A stretch of 26,972 nt of DNA from a virus: positions 1 through 26,972 of the IMG/VR virus record IMGVR_UViG_3300031566_000308; one strand, 5' to 3'. A program made the translations under genes and the position numbers. The notes under the pieces were generated by a model that ran no database searches, had not been told where the DNA came from, and saw nothing but the letters and a program-made list of their open reading frames with translations. Positions 16,056-23,988 of the stretch are shown piece by piece; positions within the stretch are counted from its first letter, which is position 1, and each line of letters starts with the position of its first letter.

Positions 16056-16991
16056 TTACGTCGCATGTTCGTCAAATATTTCCTCTGGTGATTTGTCCTC
16101 ATCTTTTTTTGCTCTGGCTTCCGGACCGGTCGAAGCGCCGGGCTTGATCCCGCCGGCCGCGATATCTTTGACATCCTTGGCGATATCGCCGCCCAGATCG
16201 GCATCGTGCGTCGCTGCTGCAGTGCCGGCCTTTTTGGTCTTATACCGGGTAAGGACATCGATGGCCGCGCCCGGATCCGATATATTGTTTAGGGTAGGAT
16301 CCCGCACAAGTTCGGCCGTAAACCAATCTTGATAATCCTTCGTGGCCATGATTTTGTAGGCATCCGGCTGGCCGTCCTTCCACTGGCCGCCGTCTGCCAT
16401 AAATCCGGTTACCACTGCTTTTTCAAAATTGGCCTGGCCAAGCTGTTCTTGCATCCCGGTAACCACTTTTTGAATTTCTTCGGGATTCAGGCCGCCCATC
16501 ATCTTTTTTGCCAAATGCTCAAAAGCTTTCTTGGCCTCCGGATAATCTTCAAGATATGATTTGATTTCTTCGGGCATATCGTCGTCGGATTGATCCAGTC
16601 CCCCGGTTTTGGTCCCTGGCGGATCCGTTGCGTCAACCTTCTTTTTCAATTCTGCAACGGTCGATGTCAAGCCATGCGCCCAGGTTTGGGTGTTCCTGAG
16701 TTGTTTTTCAAGATCTTCATAACTGGGCTTTTTAGAGAGTTCATCACCATCCTTAGTTTCGTCACCGGGCGTTTCTGTCCCTGCCGCACCCGGGTGGCTT
16801 GCATCGTCGGTAATCTCTGAACCTTCAGGGGCCGTTTCTTTTCCGGTAATCCCTTCCGGTGTTTCAGGGGCCGTTTCTCCAAGACCTTCGGCAAAAGCCG
16901 CTTCAGCGTCTTCTTCGGTAAATTCTTCGGCGTCTTCGGCTTCAGTTGTTCCGCCGCCTTTATTAGCGGCATGTCCAGCTTCTTTACTCAT
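16056..16991 (-). CDS. scaffolding protein, 311 aa
   Basis: An acidic, Ala/Glu/Gly-rich N-terminal half (long runs of EDAEE, TPE, TETPG) leads into predicted coiled coil (YEDLEKQLRNTQTWAHGLTS), then conserved PEEIKSYLEDYPEAKKAFEHLAKKM and a helical C-terminus. This low-complexity, acidic and helical makeup is typical of capsid scaffolds, as is the place between portal and capsid genes. AAAGGAG lies 10 nt before the ATG at 16991, which was chosen over an in-frame start at 17024. Confidence 0.82.
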   Translation of the reverse strand: MSKEAGHAANKGGGTTEAEDAEEFTEEDAEAAFAEGLGETAPETPEGITGKETAPEGSEITDDASHPGAAGTETPGDETKDGDELSKKPSYEDLEKQLRNTQTWAHGLTSTVAELKKKVDATDPPGTKTGGLDQSDDDMPEEIKSYLEDYPEAKKAFEHLAKKMMGGLNPEEIQKVVTGMQEQLGQANFEKAVVTGFMADGGQWKDGQPDAYKIMATKDYQDWFTAELVRDPTLNNISDPGAAIDVLTRYKTKKAGTAAATHDADLGGDIAKDVKDIAAGGIKPGASTGPEARAKKDEDKSPEEIFDEHAT

Positions 16992-17067
16992 TATGAATAG
17001 TCTCCTTTGGTAATCCAGGCTCAAACAGGCCGTTTCCGGTAATCCGCTTAAACGAGGGCCATTTTTT

Positions 17068-17241
17068 TTATTTACAGTTATGGCAGGATGAGCATTGTTT
17101 GCAAACCTGGCCTTTCCCTGTGGATTCGATAATATCGATCGGGAAAGTCATTTTATTTTTTCTCACAATTTTTGGAGGCTCATATTCCCGCTGATTATTT
17201 TTATCACTTTTTTCTATGGTTTTAAATCGTCTCTTCTTCAT
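17068..17241 (-). CDS. CXXCH-containing Cys-cluster micropeptide B, 57 aa
   Basis: The ATG at 17241 overlaps the upstream stop as ATGA and has AAGGAGAAGACTT in front, an excellent start. The 57-residue product is basic (MKKRRFKTIEKSDKNNQREY), carries EPPKIVRKNKMTFPIDIIES and ends CKQCSSCHNCK. Compared with peptide A it shares PK, MTF-x2-D-x-I, Gly-Lys, and the terminal C-x2-C-x2-C-x2-C with internal CXXCH. It sits between portal-adjacent and scaffold genes and would be co-translated with them. CXXCH is the haem c attachment motif, but no export signal is present, so a zinc, iron-sulfur or redox-disulfide role is as likely. I recall similar short phage peptides but no function. Confidence 0.8.
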   Translation of the reverse strand: MKKRRFKTIEKSDKNNQREYEPPKIVRKNKMTFPIDIIESTGKGQVCKQCSSCHNCK

Positions 17242-17531
17242 AAGTCTTCTCCTTGTTCTTCATCTTGGGTGTCTTTGGCAAATATTTGTTTGCCTATTTC
17301 TTTAGGCAATTCAATTAAATCATTGGCCAGGTTCCACACGCCCTTGAAATATCCGCTGCTTTCAAGGCCCTGGTCTAACCGCATGTGTTTTTTAAATGCT
17401 GCATCCCGGATCCGGGTCAGATATCGATCAAATACCGGCCAGTTTGGGTCCCGCATGAGCGCTGCCAGGCTTTGGGCCTCATTTTCATCGATGGCCGGGC
17501 CGGTCTTTATGTTTTCAGATCGTTCTTTCAT
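17238..17531 (-). CDS. small hypothetical protein downstream of portal, 97 aa
   Basis: GGAG about 9 nt before the ATG at 17531 supports this start; the gene overlaps the portal by 17 bp and the next gene by 4 bp (ATGA). The product is charged and helical (DENEAQSLAALMRDPNWPVFDRYLTRIRD), ending in an acidic tail. I do not recognise a family, but similar small proteins often follow portal genes. Confidence 0.75.
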   Translation of the reverse strand: MKERSENIKTGPAIDENEAQSLAALMRDPNWPVFDRYLTRIRDAAFKKHMRLDQGLESSGYFKGVWNLANDLIELPKEIGKQIFAKDTQDEEQGEDL

Positions 17532-19365
17532 TAATCGCCGCTCCGGGCGGTCCTTGCATAAAGGGTTGTGGGAGAAGCTTGGCAATGCCTTCAGCTTCTT
17601 CGGTCAATTCCTTGTCTGTCGGAAAGTAGGCGTCCGGATCCAGATCCCTGGTTCTGGCCAACTCCCGCAAAAACGGCAATACTTTGGTAAACTGTGCGGT
17701 AAACTCCGAGCTTAATGCAACCTGGAGTAACGACAGGACATCCTGAGATCGTCTTGCCCGGTCTATAAATGTCTGGTAACCTTTGGCTTCCGGCATAAAA
17801 TCGCCCTTGATCATTTCATCCGGATTGGTCACCATGTGATAATGATAATGGCCGGTTACCACCGGTTCGGTATGCCCTTCATCGGTGTTGCGAATGGTGC
17901 CGCCGATCATTTTATTACCGGCCTCGGCCATTTTGCTCATTTCATAGGCCGTGCGCCGGTCTTTGGAATCAACCTGGCCTTCCATGTTTCTCGATATACC
18001 CGACTCGTGGTCGGCAAATTCTCGAAACAGATTGATCATGTCCGGGGTCCCCCGGGTATTGTCCGGCGGAGCATAAAACTGCATGGCCTGGCGAACATCT
18101 TCGGTGCCTTCTTCAACTTCGAATGTTTTTCCCGGATACAGGGTTTTGTTCTGCCCTGGGGCCAGTCGCCGGGGGTTCCAGTACAAAAGCAAGTTGGAAG
18201 AGAGTGCTTTATTATCGAGCATGGACCGGGTCAGGCCGTTGATGATCATCTGGGAGTCTTCTATATTTTCCGGGATCCCGACACCGCCGGCTTCCAGCGG
18301 CAAATGTTCCCACTTCGCCAGATACGTGGGTCTGTATGGAAATTGATTGATCACCGGCGGCCGGATAATCTCCGCCTGCTTGGCCTTGGCCACTACGCAA
18401 AAAATCTCGACTTCACGATCCTTCTTTTTAGATAAGCCGCGGATTTGCGTCTTTGCCCTGCCTTCATATCCAATCAAATATTTTCTCGGGACCCGGCCGT
18501 AAAAGGTATAAACCGGGATAACGCGCTTTCGCTTGTTGAACCTTTCATGCGCCGGGCCAAAGGAATCATCGTCTTCATCCGAAGCGTCGTCTCTGTCGGT
18601 AAACTGATCGGCAATCCGCTGTATGGCCTTTGCATCATACCCGTTGGTTTCGGCCAGATCCAAAAACCGGCCTTTTGACATCATATCCCGGATAATAACC
18701 CCGTGGCCCTGGTTGTGATCGGAATTTTCCAGATCCCAGAACACATTCCATACACCCGGATTTTCAACCACCGGCTGGTAAGTTTTTTGAGGTGTCATGA
18801 TGTGCCGGCCATACCGTTGCAAAATCTCCGGTGAATAATAGAGTTGATCCAGACCCGGAACACCAAACTGAACCGACATGCCGTTAAACGGTCGGAGCAC
18901 CGGACCCCTTAACCAGGACAACCCATACAGCGCATTTTCCAGCCCGGAACTCATAAAAACCCGATCCGCTTTTGCGTGGATGAAATCCCCCTTGATCTGC
19001 AGCCGCATGCGATCACACCGCTCTTTGGCCGTGTTGGGATCTAAAGCAGCCATGGACCTGTTCGTCGGGATCGGGGACGGTTGAATATCCCAGGGGATCT
19101 TGCCTTCTTGAAGCATGACGGACATCACCTGGTTAAATCCGGTCACCACTTTTTGCTTGGTCAACCGAACAAATACCTTGCTGCGCCAACCCCGGCCTTC
19201 GGTCGCTTTCCAGCGCTTCAACGCATCCGAATCGTATCTGCCCCTGAACGCATCGTAATTGCGCCGCCAGGTAGGTTCCAGTTGACCGTTCCGCTCTTCC
19301 TTGAACCATGAAAACAGATCGTCAACGATGTATTTGGCAAGTTTAGTTTCTTCGGTGTCTGGCAT
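17515..19365 (-). CDS. portal protein, 616 aa
   Basis: Residues give typical podovirus portal sequence: WRRNYDAFRGRYDSDALKRW, a long middle with VWNVFWDLENSDHNQGHGVI and VIPVYTFYG, a PLEAGGVGIPENIEDSQMII stretch and a C-terminal helical wing (DVLSLLQVALSSEFTAQFTK). Portals form the dodecameric ring that carries DNA at one capsid vertex. The length fits the family (about 600-750 aa). The ATG at 19365 with GGAAG upstream was preferred to an in-frame start at 19437. It is upstream of scaffold and capsid, and downstream of terminase, the standard order. Confidence 0.88.
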   Translation of the reverse strand: MPDTEETKLAKYIVDDLFSWFKEERNGQLEPTWRRNYDAFRGRYDSDALKRWKATEGRGWRSKVFVRLTKQKVVTGFNQVMSVMLQEGKIPWDIQPSPIPTNRSMAALDPNTAKERCDRMRLQIKGDFIHAKADRVFMSSGLENALYGLSWLRGPVLRPFNGMSVQFGVPGLDQLYYSPEILQRYGRHIMTPQKTYQPVVENPGVWNVFWDLENSDHNQGHGVIIRDMMSKGRFLDLAETNGYDAKAIQRIADQFTDRDDASDEDDDSFGPAHERFNKRKRVIPVYTFYGRVPRKYLIGYEGRAKTQIRGLSKKKDREVEIFCVVAKAKQAEIIRPPVINQFPYRPTYLAKWEHLPLEAGGVGIPENIEDSQMIINGLTRSMLDNKALSSNLLLYWNPRRLAPGQNKTLYPGKTFEVEEGTEDVRQAMQFYAPPDNTRGTPDMINLFREFADHESGISRNMEGQVDSKDRRTAYEMSKMAEAGNKMIGGTIRNTDEGHTEPVVTGHYHYHMVTNPDEMIKGDFMPEAKGYQTFIDRARRSQDVLSLLQVALSSEFTAQFTKVLPFLRELARTRDLDPDAYFPTDKELTEEAEGIAKLLPQPFMQGPPGAAINERTI

Positions 19366-19663
19366 TTTTCTTCCATACCTCTTCAACTTTTTGAAATACG
19401 CGGGTTTCACGGTTTTTATGCGTAAATACCGGAGCATAAACCCTTAAAATGGTTTGCTTTTTATAGATGTAATCCGCATATCCCATATGATCGAAGGTTT
19501 CGATCCCGGCGTGTTTGGCCATATCCAGTTGATCCGGTTCTTTGCCGGTAATCTCTCTAATGGCATTGTAAAAAGCGCCGTGAATCATTTTCCGGTGCTC
19601 TACCGCCATATCATGCAGCAACTGATTTCGACCGGCCGGGCGGATTATATTGTCAATACTCAT
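19343..19663 (-). CDS. small hypothetical protein, 106 aa
   Basis: The frame starts 2 bp after the preceding stop and overlaps the portal start by 23 bp. The product is basic and helical, with a GYADYIYKKQTILRVYAPVF segment. No family recognised; the tight coupling to the portal suggests a head-assembly accessory role. Confidence 0.75.
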   Translation of the reverse strand: MSIDNIIRPAGRNQLLHDMAVEHRKMIHGAFYNAIREITGKEPDQLDMAKHAGIETFDHMGYADYIYKKQTILRVYAPVFTHKNRETRVFQKVEEVWKKNARHRRN

Positions 19664-19665
19664 GG

Positions 19666-20067
19666 TTACACCAACCTTAAAATGGTTAATCTTACCCTAC
19701 CGACAGCGCTGTTCACGTTATTGCCGGTTAGTCCGAAGGTTAAAATCCCGGACACGGCGACGCCGTTTAAATTCACCGTGGCGCCGGGTTCTTTGGGAAA
19801 GGCGACTTCACTTGTGGCTGTTTTCCTGTCGTCCAGGGCGCCGCCCATAACATCAACACCGTCCTCATCTTTAAGGGTAATGTCATACAGATCTTGGGGT
19901 GCCGGTGCGCCGGGATTGGTGGTCACATAAGACAGAATTCCGGCAATGGGCCAATTGATGATTGTTTCCGGAACGCCGCCATCCGTATCGTCCGCCGTCC
20001 AGTCCAGCGTGATTTCCACAATGCCCTCGCGTTCTTCCCGTTCCTGGGTTACTACCGATCCTGCCAT
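19666..20067 (-). CDS. beta-rich phage structural protein, 133 aa
   Basis: AAAGGGGAAATATC precedes the ATG. The protein alternates hydrophobic and polar residues (IVEITLDWTADDTDGG, DLYDITLKDEDGVDVMGGAL, AVSGILTFGLTGNNVNSAVG), giving an all-beta prediction. This sequence type is common among small virion proteins near terminase or portal genes (decoration or tail-tip-like). The exact role is not known. Confidence 0.75.
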   Translation of the reverse strand: MAGSVVTQEREEREGIVEITLDWTADDTDGGVPETIINWPIAGILSYVTTNPGAPAPQDLYDITLKDEDGVDVMGGALDDRKTATSEVAFPKEPGATVNLNGVAVSGILTFGLTGNNVNSAVGRVRLTILRLV

Positions 20068-20168
20068 GATATTTCCCCTTTACCTTTATGCAGCCGTATC
20101 GCCGATGCGCCGGCGCCGTGAATTCGTTCAGCCGGGATGAGATCCGGGATTTCGATTTCTATTTTCAA
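20052..20168 (-). CDS. possible 38-aa peptide with TTG start
   Basis: A TTG at 20168 overlaps the preceding stop (TTGA), with AAGAAG a few bases upstream. The 38-codon frame reads IEIEIPDLIPAERIHGAGAS and ends 16 bp inside the next gene. The length, coupling and regular sequence look genuine, but the start codon is weak and no family is recognised. Confidence 0.4.
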   Translation of the reverse strand: MKIEIEIPDLIPAERIHGAGASAIRLHKGKGEISWQDR

Positions 20169-20437
20169 ACTTGCTTCTTGTCATACATCCTGCAGCAAAA
20201 TTTCGCGTGAACGAGCAGGTGCTGCTTCGCCTGTCCCGGATAGAGAGATATTCCAAGAAATGGCGGGTCGGATTTAATAATTACACCCACGCCGTCCAGG
20301 CTTGGTTTTTGTTGAAAATTTATGACACCGGGATTTTTGCATTTTCTGAAAATCTTTGACCGCTCATCCGCATCGTAGACCGGTTCGTTTACATCACCCC
20401 AATGCCGGCATGATTTACAGTTTTCATGTTTTCGCAT
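20165..20437 (-). CDS. small Cys-rich protein, 90 aa
   Basis: GGAGAAGACCT precedes the ATG. The N-terminus has C-x2-C (CKSCRHW), with further Cys at about 33, 81 and 82, and an aromatic/His pattern typical of small phage zinc-binding proteins. Function unknown. It is the first of a run of tightly packed genes leading to the portal. Confidence 0.7.
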   Translation of the reverse strand: MRKHENCKSCRHWGDVNEPVYDADERSKIFRKCKNPGVINFQQKPSLDGVGVIIKSDPPFLGISLYPGQAKQHLLVHAKFCCRMYDKKQV

Positions 20438-20507
20438 AGGTCTTCTCCAGTATCCTTAAATGGGATCGATCAGCTGACCAATGGTGGATGGTGAAATCTT
20501 TCAAATA

Positions 20508-20702
20508 TTAATATTCGTCCAATTTCTTCTCGACGGCATCCGCCCTGGGCTGTTTCTTTTCGATATCCGCCCGGATCTCTTCAAGCTGAGGAATCGTGGT
20601 TCCGGTCGATGCCATCATCTTTGAAATCTCGACAAACTTACTAAACCCGAAATCGCCAAGCATGAGTCCGAGTCTGAGAAGTTCCAGTGTTTTTTCTTTC
20701 AT
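20508..20702 (-). CDS. small helical protein, 64 aa
   Basis: AAGGGAG lies about 10 nt before the ATG. The product is amphipathic and helical (MKEKTLELLRLGLMLGDFGF) with a charged C-terminal helix (EEIRADIEKKQPRADAVEKK). No signal peptide or Cys. Unrecognised. Confidence 0.65.
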   Translation of the reverse strand: MKEKTLELLRLGLMLGDFGFSKFVEISKMMASTGTTIPQLEEIRADIEKKQPRADAVEKKLDEY

Positions 20703-20733
20703 TTTTACGATCTCCCTTGGTTGATAAAATTTA

Positions 20734-21096
20734 TTATTTCAGAAACGTCAGGCCGTAGGCGATGATCGATGTTTTCAACCTGTTGATGGTTTCAGTGTAA
20801 TCTTCGCCGACCTGGCCTTTATCCAGGGTCTTTTTCCACTCATCCAGGGCGCCTTTGATCTGCTTAAACACCGGATTGATGTTTTCTTTCCATTTGGCCT
20901 TTATGGCCTCATCAGCGGCCTGGTAATGAGTGTCATACGTTTCCGCCGCATCCACGTACCAATTCAGCGCCTGATCGTAGGCATACATATTGGCCGTGAA
21001 CGGATCTTCTTTTATGGCCTGTCTGGTAAGTCCGCAGCCGGCCACGAAAAAAATCAAAAGCAATGCAATCAAAAATCTAAAGTTTTTCCGGTTCAT
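20734..21096 (-). CDS. phage-encoded lipoprotein, 120 aa
   Basis: The N-terminus (NRK, hydrophobic run FLIALLLIFFVAGC) is a signal peptide with a lipobox V-A-G-C21; Gly at +2 suggests outer-membrane sorting if Gram-negative. The mature part is helical (about 22-120) with no enzyme motif. AAAAGGAG lies upstream; it overlaps the preceding gene by 20 bp. It could be a spanin-like or superinfection-exclusion lipoprotein, or an entry/receptor-masking protein; the position beside a membrane protein slightly favours lysis or exclusion. Confidence 0.8.
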   Translation of the reverse strand: MNRKNFRFLIALLLIFFVAGCGLTRQAIKEDPFTANMYAYDQALNWYVDAAETYDTHYQAADEAIKAKWKENINPVFKQIKGALDEWKKTLDKGQVGEDYTETINRLKTSIIAYGLTFLK

Positions 21097-21412
21097 CTTT
21101 TGTGTCTCCTTTTAAAATAACCTTGTTGGGATAAACATCTGGTTCTAACGATAACGTTGTCCTTTCTTCGGCCGGGTTGGATCTTTTATCGATTACGCCT
21201 CTATTTATTTTCTCTGGCTTTATCGACAGAAAAAGATTCGTCAAAAGCGTCACAATCTTATCATCCGTAGTTCCCGGCGTGATTTTTGCCAGCCCTTTTA
21301 AAAATCCAAGAAATAAACCGAGGGTTACCAGGTTGTTTTTGACGAAAGCGATCACAATGGGATCGAGCGCCAATACAGCCGGAAGTGCCTCCACTGGAAC
21401 AACAGGTGTCAT
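21077..21412 (-). CDS. single-span membrane protein, 111 aa (holin-like?)
   Basis: It starts in an ATGA overlap with the staple gene, with GAGGAGG upstream. Residues about 12-44 are hydrophobic (LALDPIVIAFVKNNLVTLGL, FLGFLKGLAKI), followed by a TTDDKIVTLL helix and a hydrophilic tail. A charged residue within the span and the lack of a second clear span make a canonical holin uncertain. It directly precedes the lipoprotein gene. Confidence 0.7.
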   Translation of the reverse strand: MTPVVPVEALPAVLALDPIVIAFVKNNLVTLGLFLGFLKGLAKITPGTTDDKIVTLLTNLFLSIKPEKINRGVIDKRSNPAEERTTLSLEPDVYPNKVILKGDTKDEPEKL

Positions 21413-21741
21413 TTTATGGCCTCCTCAAAAATCTGCTCTTTGGTTTTGGACCGGTCTTCAAATCCGACCTTTTGGATCTGGATTTCAATATTGTGCCGTT
21501 CGCGGCCTTTTTCCGCATCGGTTATCCGGACCTCAATAATTTTACCAACAGCTGCGATTTTAATTTTTGCGCCGGCAACCGCTGTTTTCAGAGCCGGAAG
21601 TTTCTCGATTTCTTTCTTATTAAAAGAAAGGCGCAGTCCCCAGGGATATTCTTCCCGATCATCGCTTTTGATCGATGGAGACATTTCATCCTTCAGCTGC
21701 TTTTTCGTTTTTTTCGGGATCTTCATGTCGATAAGTTTCAT
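21409..21741 (-). CDS. capsid-staple-like protein, 110 aa
   Basis: The opening MKLIDMKIPKKTKKQLKDEM, the YPWGLRLSFNKKEIEKL strand and the C-terminal VGKIIEVRITDAEKG...ERHNIEIQIQKV match the layout of phage 'capsid staple' proteins (MKLxDMK..., YPxGLxLxL..., ELQIxxV) that pin the shell. The ATG at 21741 has GGGG 8-9 nt upstream and is preferred to a GTG at 21747 that forms a GTGA overlap with the terminase stop. The position right after TerL is unusual but not unique. Confidence 0.65.
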   Translation of the reverse strand: MKLIDMKIPKKTKKQLKDEMSPSIKSDDREEYPWGLRLSFNKKEIEKLPALKTAVAGAKIKIAAVGKIIEVRITDAEKGRERHNIEIQIQKVGFEDRSKTKEQIFEEAIK

Positions 21742-21743
21742 TT

Positions 21744-23300
21744 TCACATCCCCACTGTTGCGTCTAAGGGTACATATTTATCTTTTTGCCGCTCTTCGAT
21801 CTCTCCGGGTGTGGCCGGGCGCCAGTGTTCGGCCAGCTGATGACAAAGAAGAGCGATCGAATCTATAATGTCTTTATCCTTGCCTTTCGGAAATCTTCTG
21901 ATCTGCAATTCTGCATGAGATAACCATTCAGGTTGATCCGGTGCTTTTTTCGGCAAAAAAACCGCGCCTTCTTTGGCCCGGCCCTGGGCCGGCCTGGCCT
22001 TTGCGACTTTATCGCCCTTGGGCATCCGCGGATCCGTATTGATAAAATATCCGGTTTCTCGCATCTTGATCTTCAAAAACGGCATGATCGTTCGTTGAAT
22101 ATTTTCAGCTTCAATTGTAAATATGCCCGGTTTATATTTCCGCTGAACCTCGATCATCTCTTCAATAATTTCCAAAGAACCCCAATGCCCGTGAATGACA
22201 TCGATAATAAAAAGATCGTAATATGTATTTACACCGCCGACGACAATAGCAGTCTCGGCGGAAGTTTTCTTTTCAGATATGGCAAGATCCGCAGCTGCGA
22301 ACATATTAAGCCGCCGGGGAAGTTTGGTATAACGGCCAAACCATTTGAGTTGAAAAAATGCGTTTTCATCTTCCGGTACCGGATCCAGAAGGTACTGGCA
22401 TGAATAGATATAAATCCCGACGGCCGGGTCCCGCTTGATTTTATCCAGAACCCTTGGCCCGAATTGAACCGGCCAGAGGGTTCGGCGGTGTTTGATACTA
22501 TTTTCTGTCTCATGCCATTCCGCCGCCCGTTTATAGACCCGGTATTCTCCGGAGTCCTCCATTTCCCTGTGAAGATCACCGTCGTCATAAATCGTGCCGC
22601 ATATTTGAATATTGCCGTCCGGCTGAAGGATCGATGATCGCACGGTTCCGTAATTATGCCGGGTTTTATTGATCTGATCCGCGGTCGTGACCGTCTCGGG
22701 TGTAACCAGGTCGTCGCATTTGATTCTCGGGAAGTGCAGCCCGGTCGGCATGTTGTCAATGCCATACGCGCCGATGGAAGGTTCCTGGCCCCCTTGATGA
22801 ATTTTAAGAATAAGCTCTTCATCGGTCCATTTGTCGGATTGCCGTTTCGGCTTTTGAAAGAGAAGTTCCGGAAAAAGCCATTTAAGATCGGCATTCTTTT
22901 CAAATTGATACCGTATCGGCCTGAGTTTCCATTTTGCCTTTTTGGATTGATCGCAAAAAATACCGATGGGTTCGGAAGGGTTTTTAAGATAATTTCGGAT
23001 GGTATCTGCAGTGTTGTAGATCTGTGTCTTACAGTGTCCCCTGGGGAGCAAATACAGCGAAAAACTGATGTCTTTCTCGATTTCTTCGCAAAATACTTTA
23101 TGGGGATCCCAACAGATCCACCAATACCCCAGAATGTATTTTGTAAGAAAATAAAGATCATTTTTAACGACCTCACGGAGGATTTCACGCTGTTTTTTTT
23201 CCGGCTCCGATTCCAAATCGATTAGAAATTGATCGTATATTGGATCCGGCCGGTACAGTGGATGCGTCGATATTCGGCTTGCCGTCATCTCCAGTTTCAC
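21744..23300 (-). CDS. terminase large subunit, 518 aa
   Basis: The ATPase has a Walker A variant LLPRGHCKT (87-92 is the RGHCKT core) and a Walker B-like IKCDD (D196, D197). A nuclease domain follows: D338 in AAADLAIS, an Asp/Glu in IEAENIQ near 391 and DSIALLCHQL near 479 supply the RNase H-like metal ligands. It packages DNA into the prohead. The frame begins at a GTG (23300) or ATG (23288), overlapping the small-subunit gene by over 100 bp; no later ATG fits, so the overlap is real or the subunit gene is shorter than drawn. Length is within the usual 450-600 aa. Confidence 0.9.
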   Translation of the reverse strand: MKLEMTASRISTHPLYRPDPIYDQFLIDLESEPEKKQREILREVVKNDLYFLTKYILGYWWICWDPHKVFCEEIEKDISFSLYLLPRGHCKTQIYNTADTIRNYLKNPSEPIGIFCDQSKKAKWKLRPIRYQFEKNADLKWLFPELLFQKPKRQSDKWTDEELILKIHQGGQEPSIGAYGIDNMPTGLHFPRIKCDDLVTPETVTTADQINKTRHNYGTVRSSILQPDGNIQICGTIYDDGDLHREMEDSGEYRVYKRAAEWHETENSIKHRRTLWPVQFGPRVLDKIKRDPAVGIYIYSCQYLLDPVPEDENAFFQLKWFGRYTKLPRRLNMFAAADLAISEKKTSAETAIVVGGVNTYYDLFIIDVIHGHWGSLEIIEEMIEVQRKYKPGIFTIEAENIQRTIMPFLKIKMRETGYFINTDPRMPKGDKVAKARPAQGRAKEGAVFLPKKAPDQPEWLSHAELQIRRFPKGKDKDIIDSIALLCHQLAEHWRPATPGEIEERQKDKYVPLDATVGM

Positions 23301-23736
23301 CTGTTTCGGGGGGATCCAGCGCGCCTAAGTTTTTCAACTTATCGAATGTTACCCTGGCTAGACTGACCGCCGCGTATATTCTATCTCTAATATTAATTTT
23401 AAGATCTTTAACTTCTCCGGTTTCAGGATCCGCCTCTTGGTTGCGCTTTATACTTAAAAGAAAGTTTTGAACCTCTTCTATGACTTCCAAATCTCTGGGA
23501 ACTGTGGTTTGTGTGTAGCCCCTCACGATCTCGGCGGCTTCCTCGCTTCTCTGATTCTTGATCTTTTTTAAAAACCGCTGCACTGCGGACTGGCTGATAC
23601 TGTCATCAATCCCGCGGCCCTCTTGAAGTTCAACTGAGAGTTTTTTGGCGATGGCGTCTTGATTTAAACCTTGGCTTTTGAATTCCAAACATAGGTCTTG
23701 AAGGTTGTACTGTTCGATTTTATTCGGGGATGCCAT
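23185..23736 (-). CDS. putative terminase small subunit / HTH protein, 183 aa
   Basis: AAAAGGA precedes the ATG. A helix-turn-helix region lies at about 12-58 (LCLEFKSQGLNQDAIAKKLS and SQSAVQRFLKKIK), followed by a helical oligomerisation segment (VIEEVQNFLLSIKRNQ, RDRIYAAVSLARVTFDKLKN). This is the makeup of phage small terminase subunits that recognise DNA. Its C-terminal tail (about 40 residues) overlaps the TerL frame and is Gly/Ser/Thr-rich. Confidence 0.75.
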   Translation of the reverse strand: MASPNKIEQYNLQDLCLEFKSQGLNQDAIAKKLSVELQEGRGIDDSISQSAVQRFLKKIKNQRSEEAAEIVRGYTQTTVPRDLEVIEEVQNFLLSIKRNQEADPETGEVKDLKINIRDRIYAAVSLARVTFDKLKNLGALDPPETGETGDDGKPNIDASTVPAGSNIRSISNRFGIGAGKKTA

Positions 23737-23796
23737 ATATAAATCCTTTTATTCAGATAAATATATATCACGGCTTTTTGGAGGGAATTTTTAAGC

Positions 23797-23835
23797 GGAC
23801 ACAACTGGACACAACTGGACACAACTGGACACAAC
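23797..23835. repeat. 10-bp tandem repeat (GGACACAACT), 3.9 copies
   Basis: GGACACAACT repeats at 23797, 23807, 23817 and (one base short) 23827. One full turn of DNA per unit would place bound proteins on the same face. It lies upstream of TerS in the 303-bp non-coding stretch, which also contains a very AT-rich tract (about 23868-23965) and a double palindrome. A regulatory or packaging (pac-like) site is a candidate role. Confidence 0.8.
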
Positions 23836-23988
23836 GACCCACAAAAAGACAATAGCGGTTCATAAACGGACAAAAAAAATCCTTGACAGGGTATTTTTTA
23901 ATGGATTTTTTGAAAAAAATTTTATAAAAAATTTTAAAATTAAAATTCAGAAAAACAAAAAAACTATCCGTCTGTCAGTTACAATATA

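Noticed and set aside
23288-23300. a later start for TerL to avoid overlap
   Set aside because: No ATG/GTG with a ribosome site lies downstream of the TerS stop without removing conserved N-terminal sequence.
23664-23873. 69-codon frame across the start of TerS and the tandem repeats
   Set aside because: It overlaps TerS in another frame, has many Cys/Val repeats produced by the 10-bp repeats, and no ribosome site.
23883-23905. plus-strand TTGACA in the AT-rich gap
   Set aside because: No acceptable -10 at 16-18 bp and no plus-strand gene follows.
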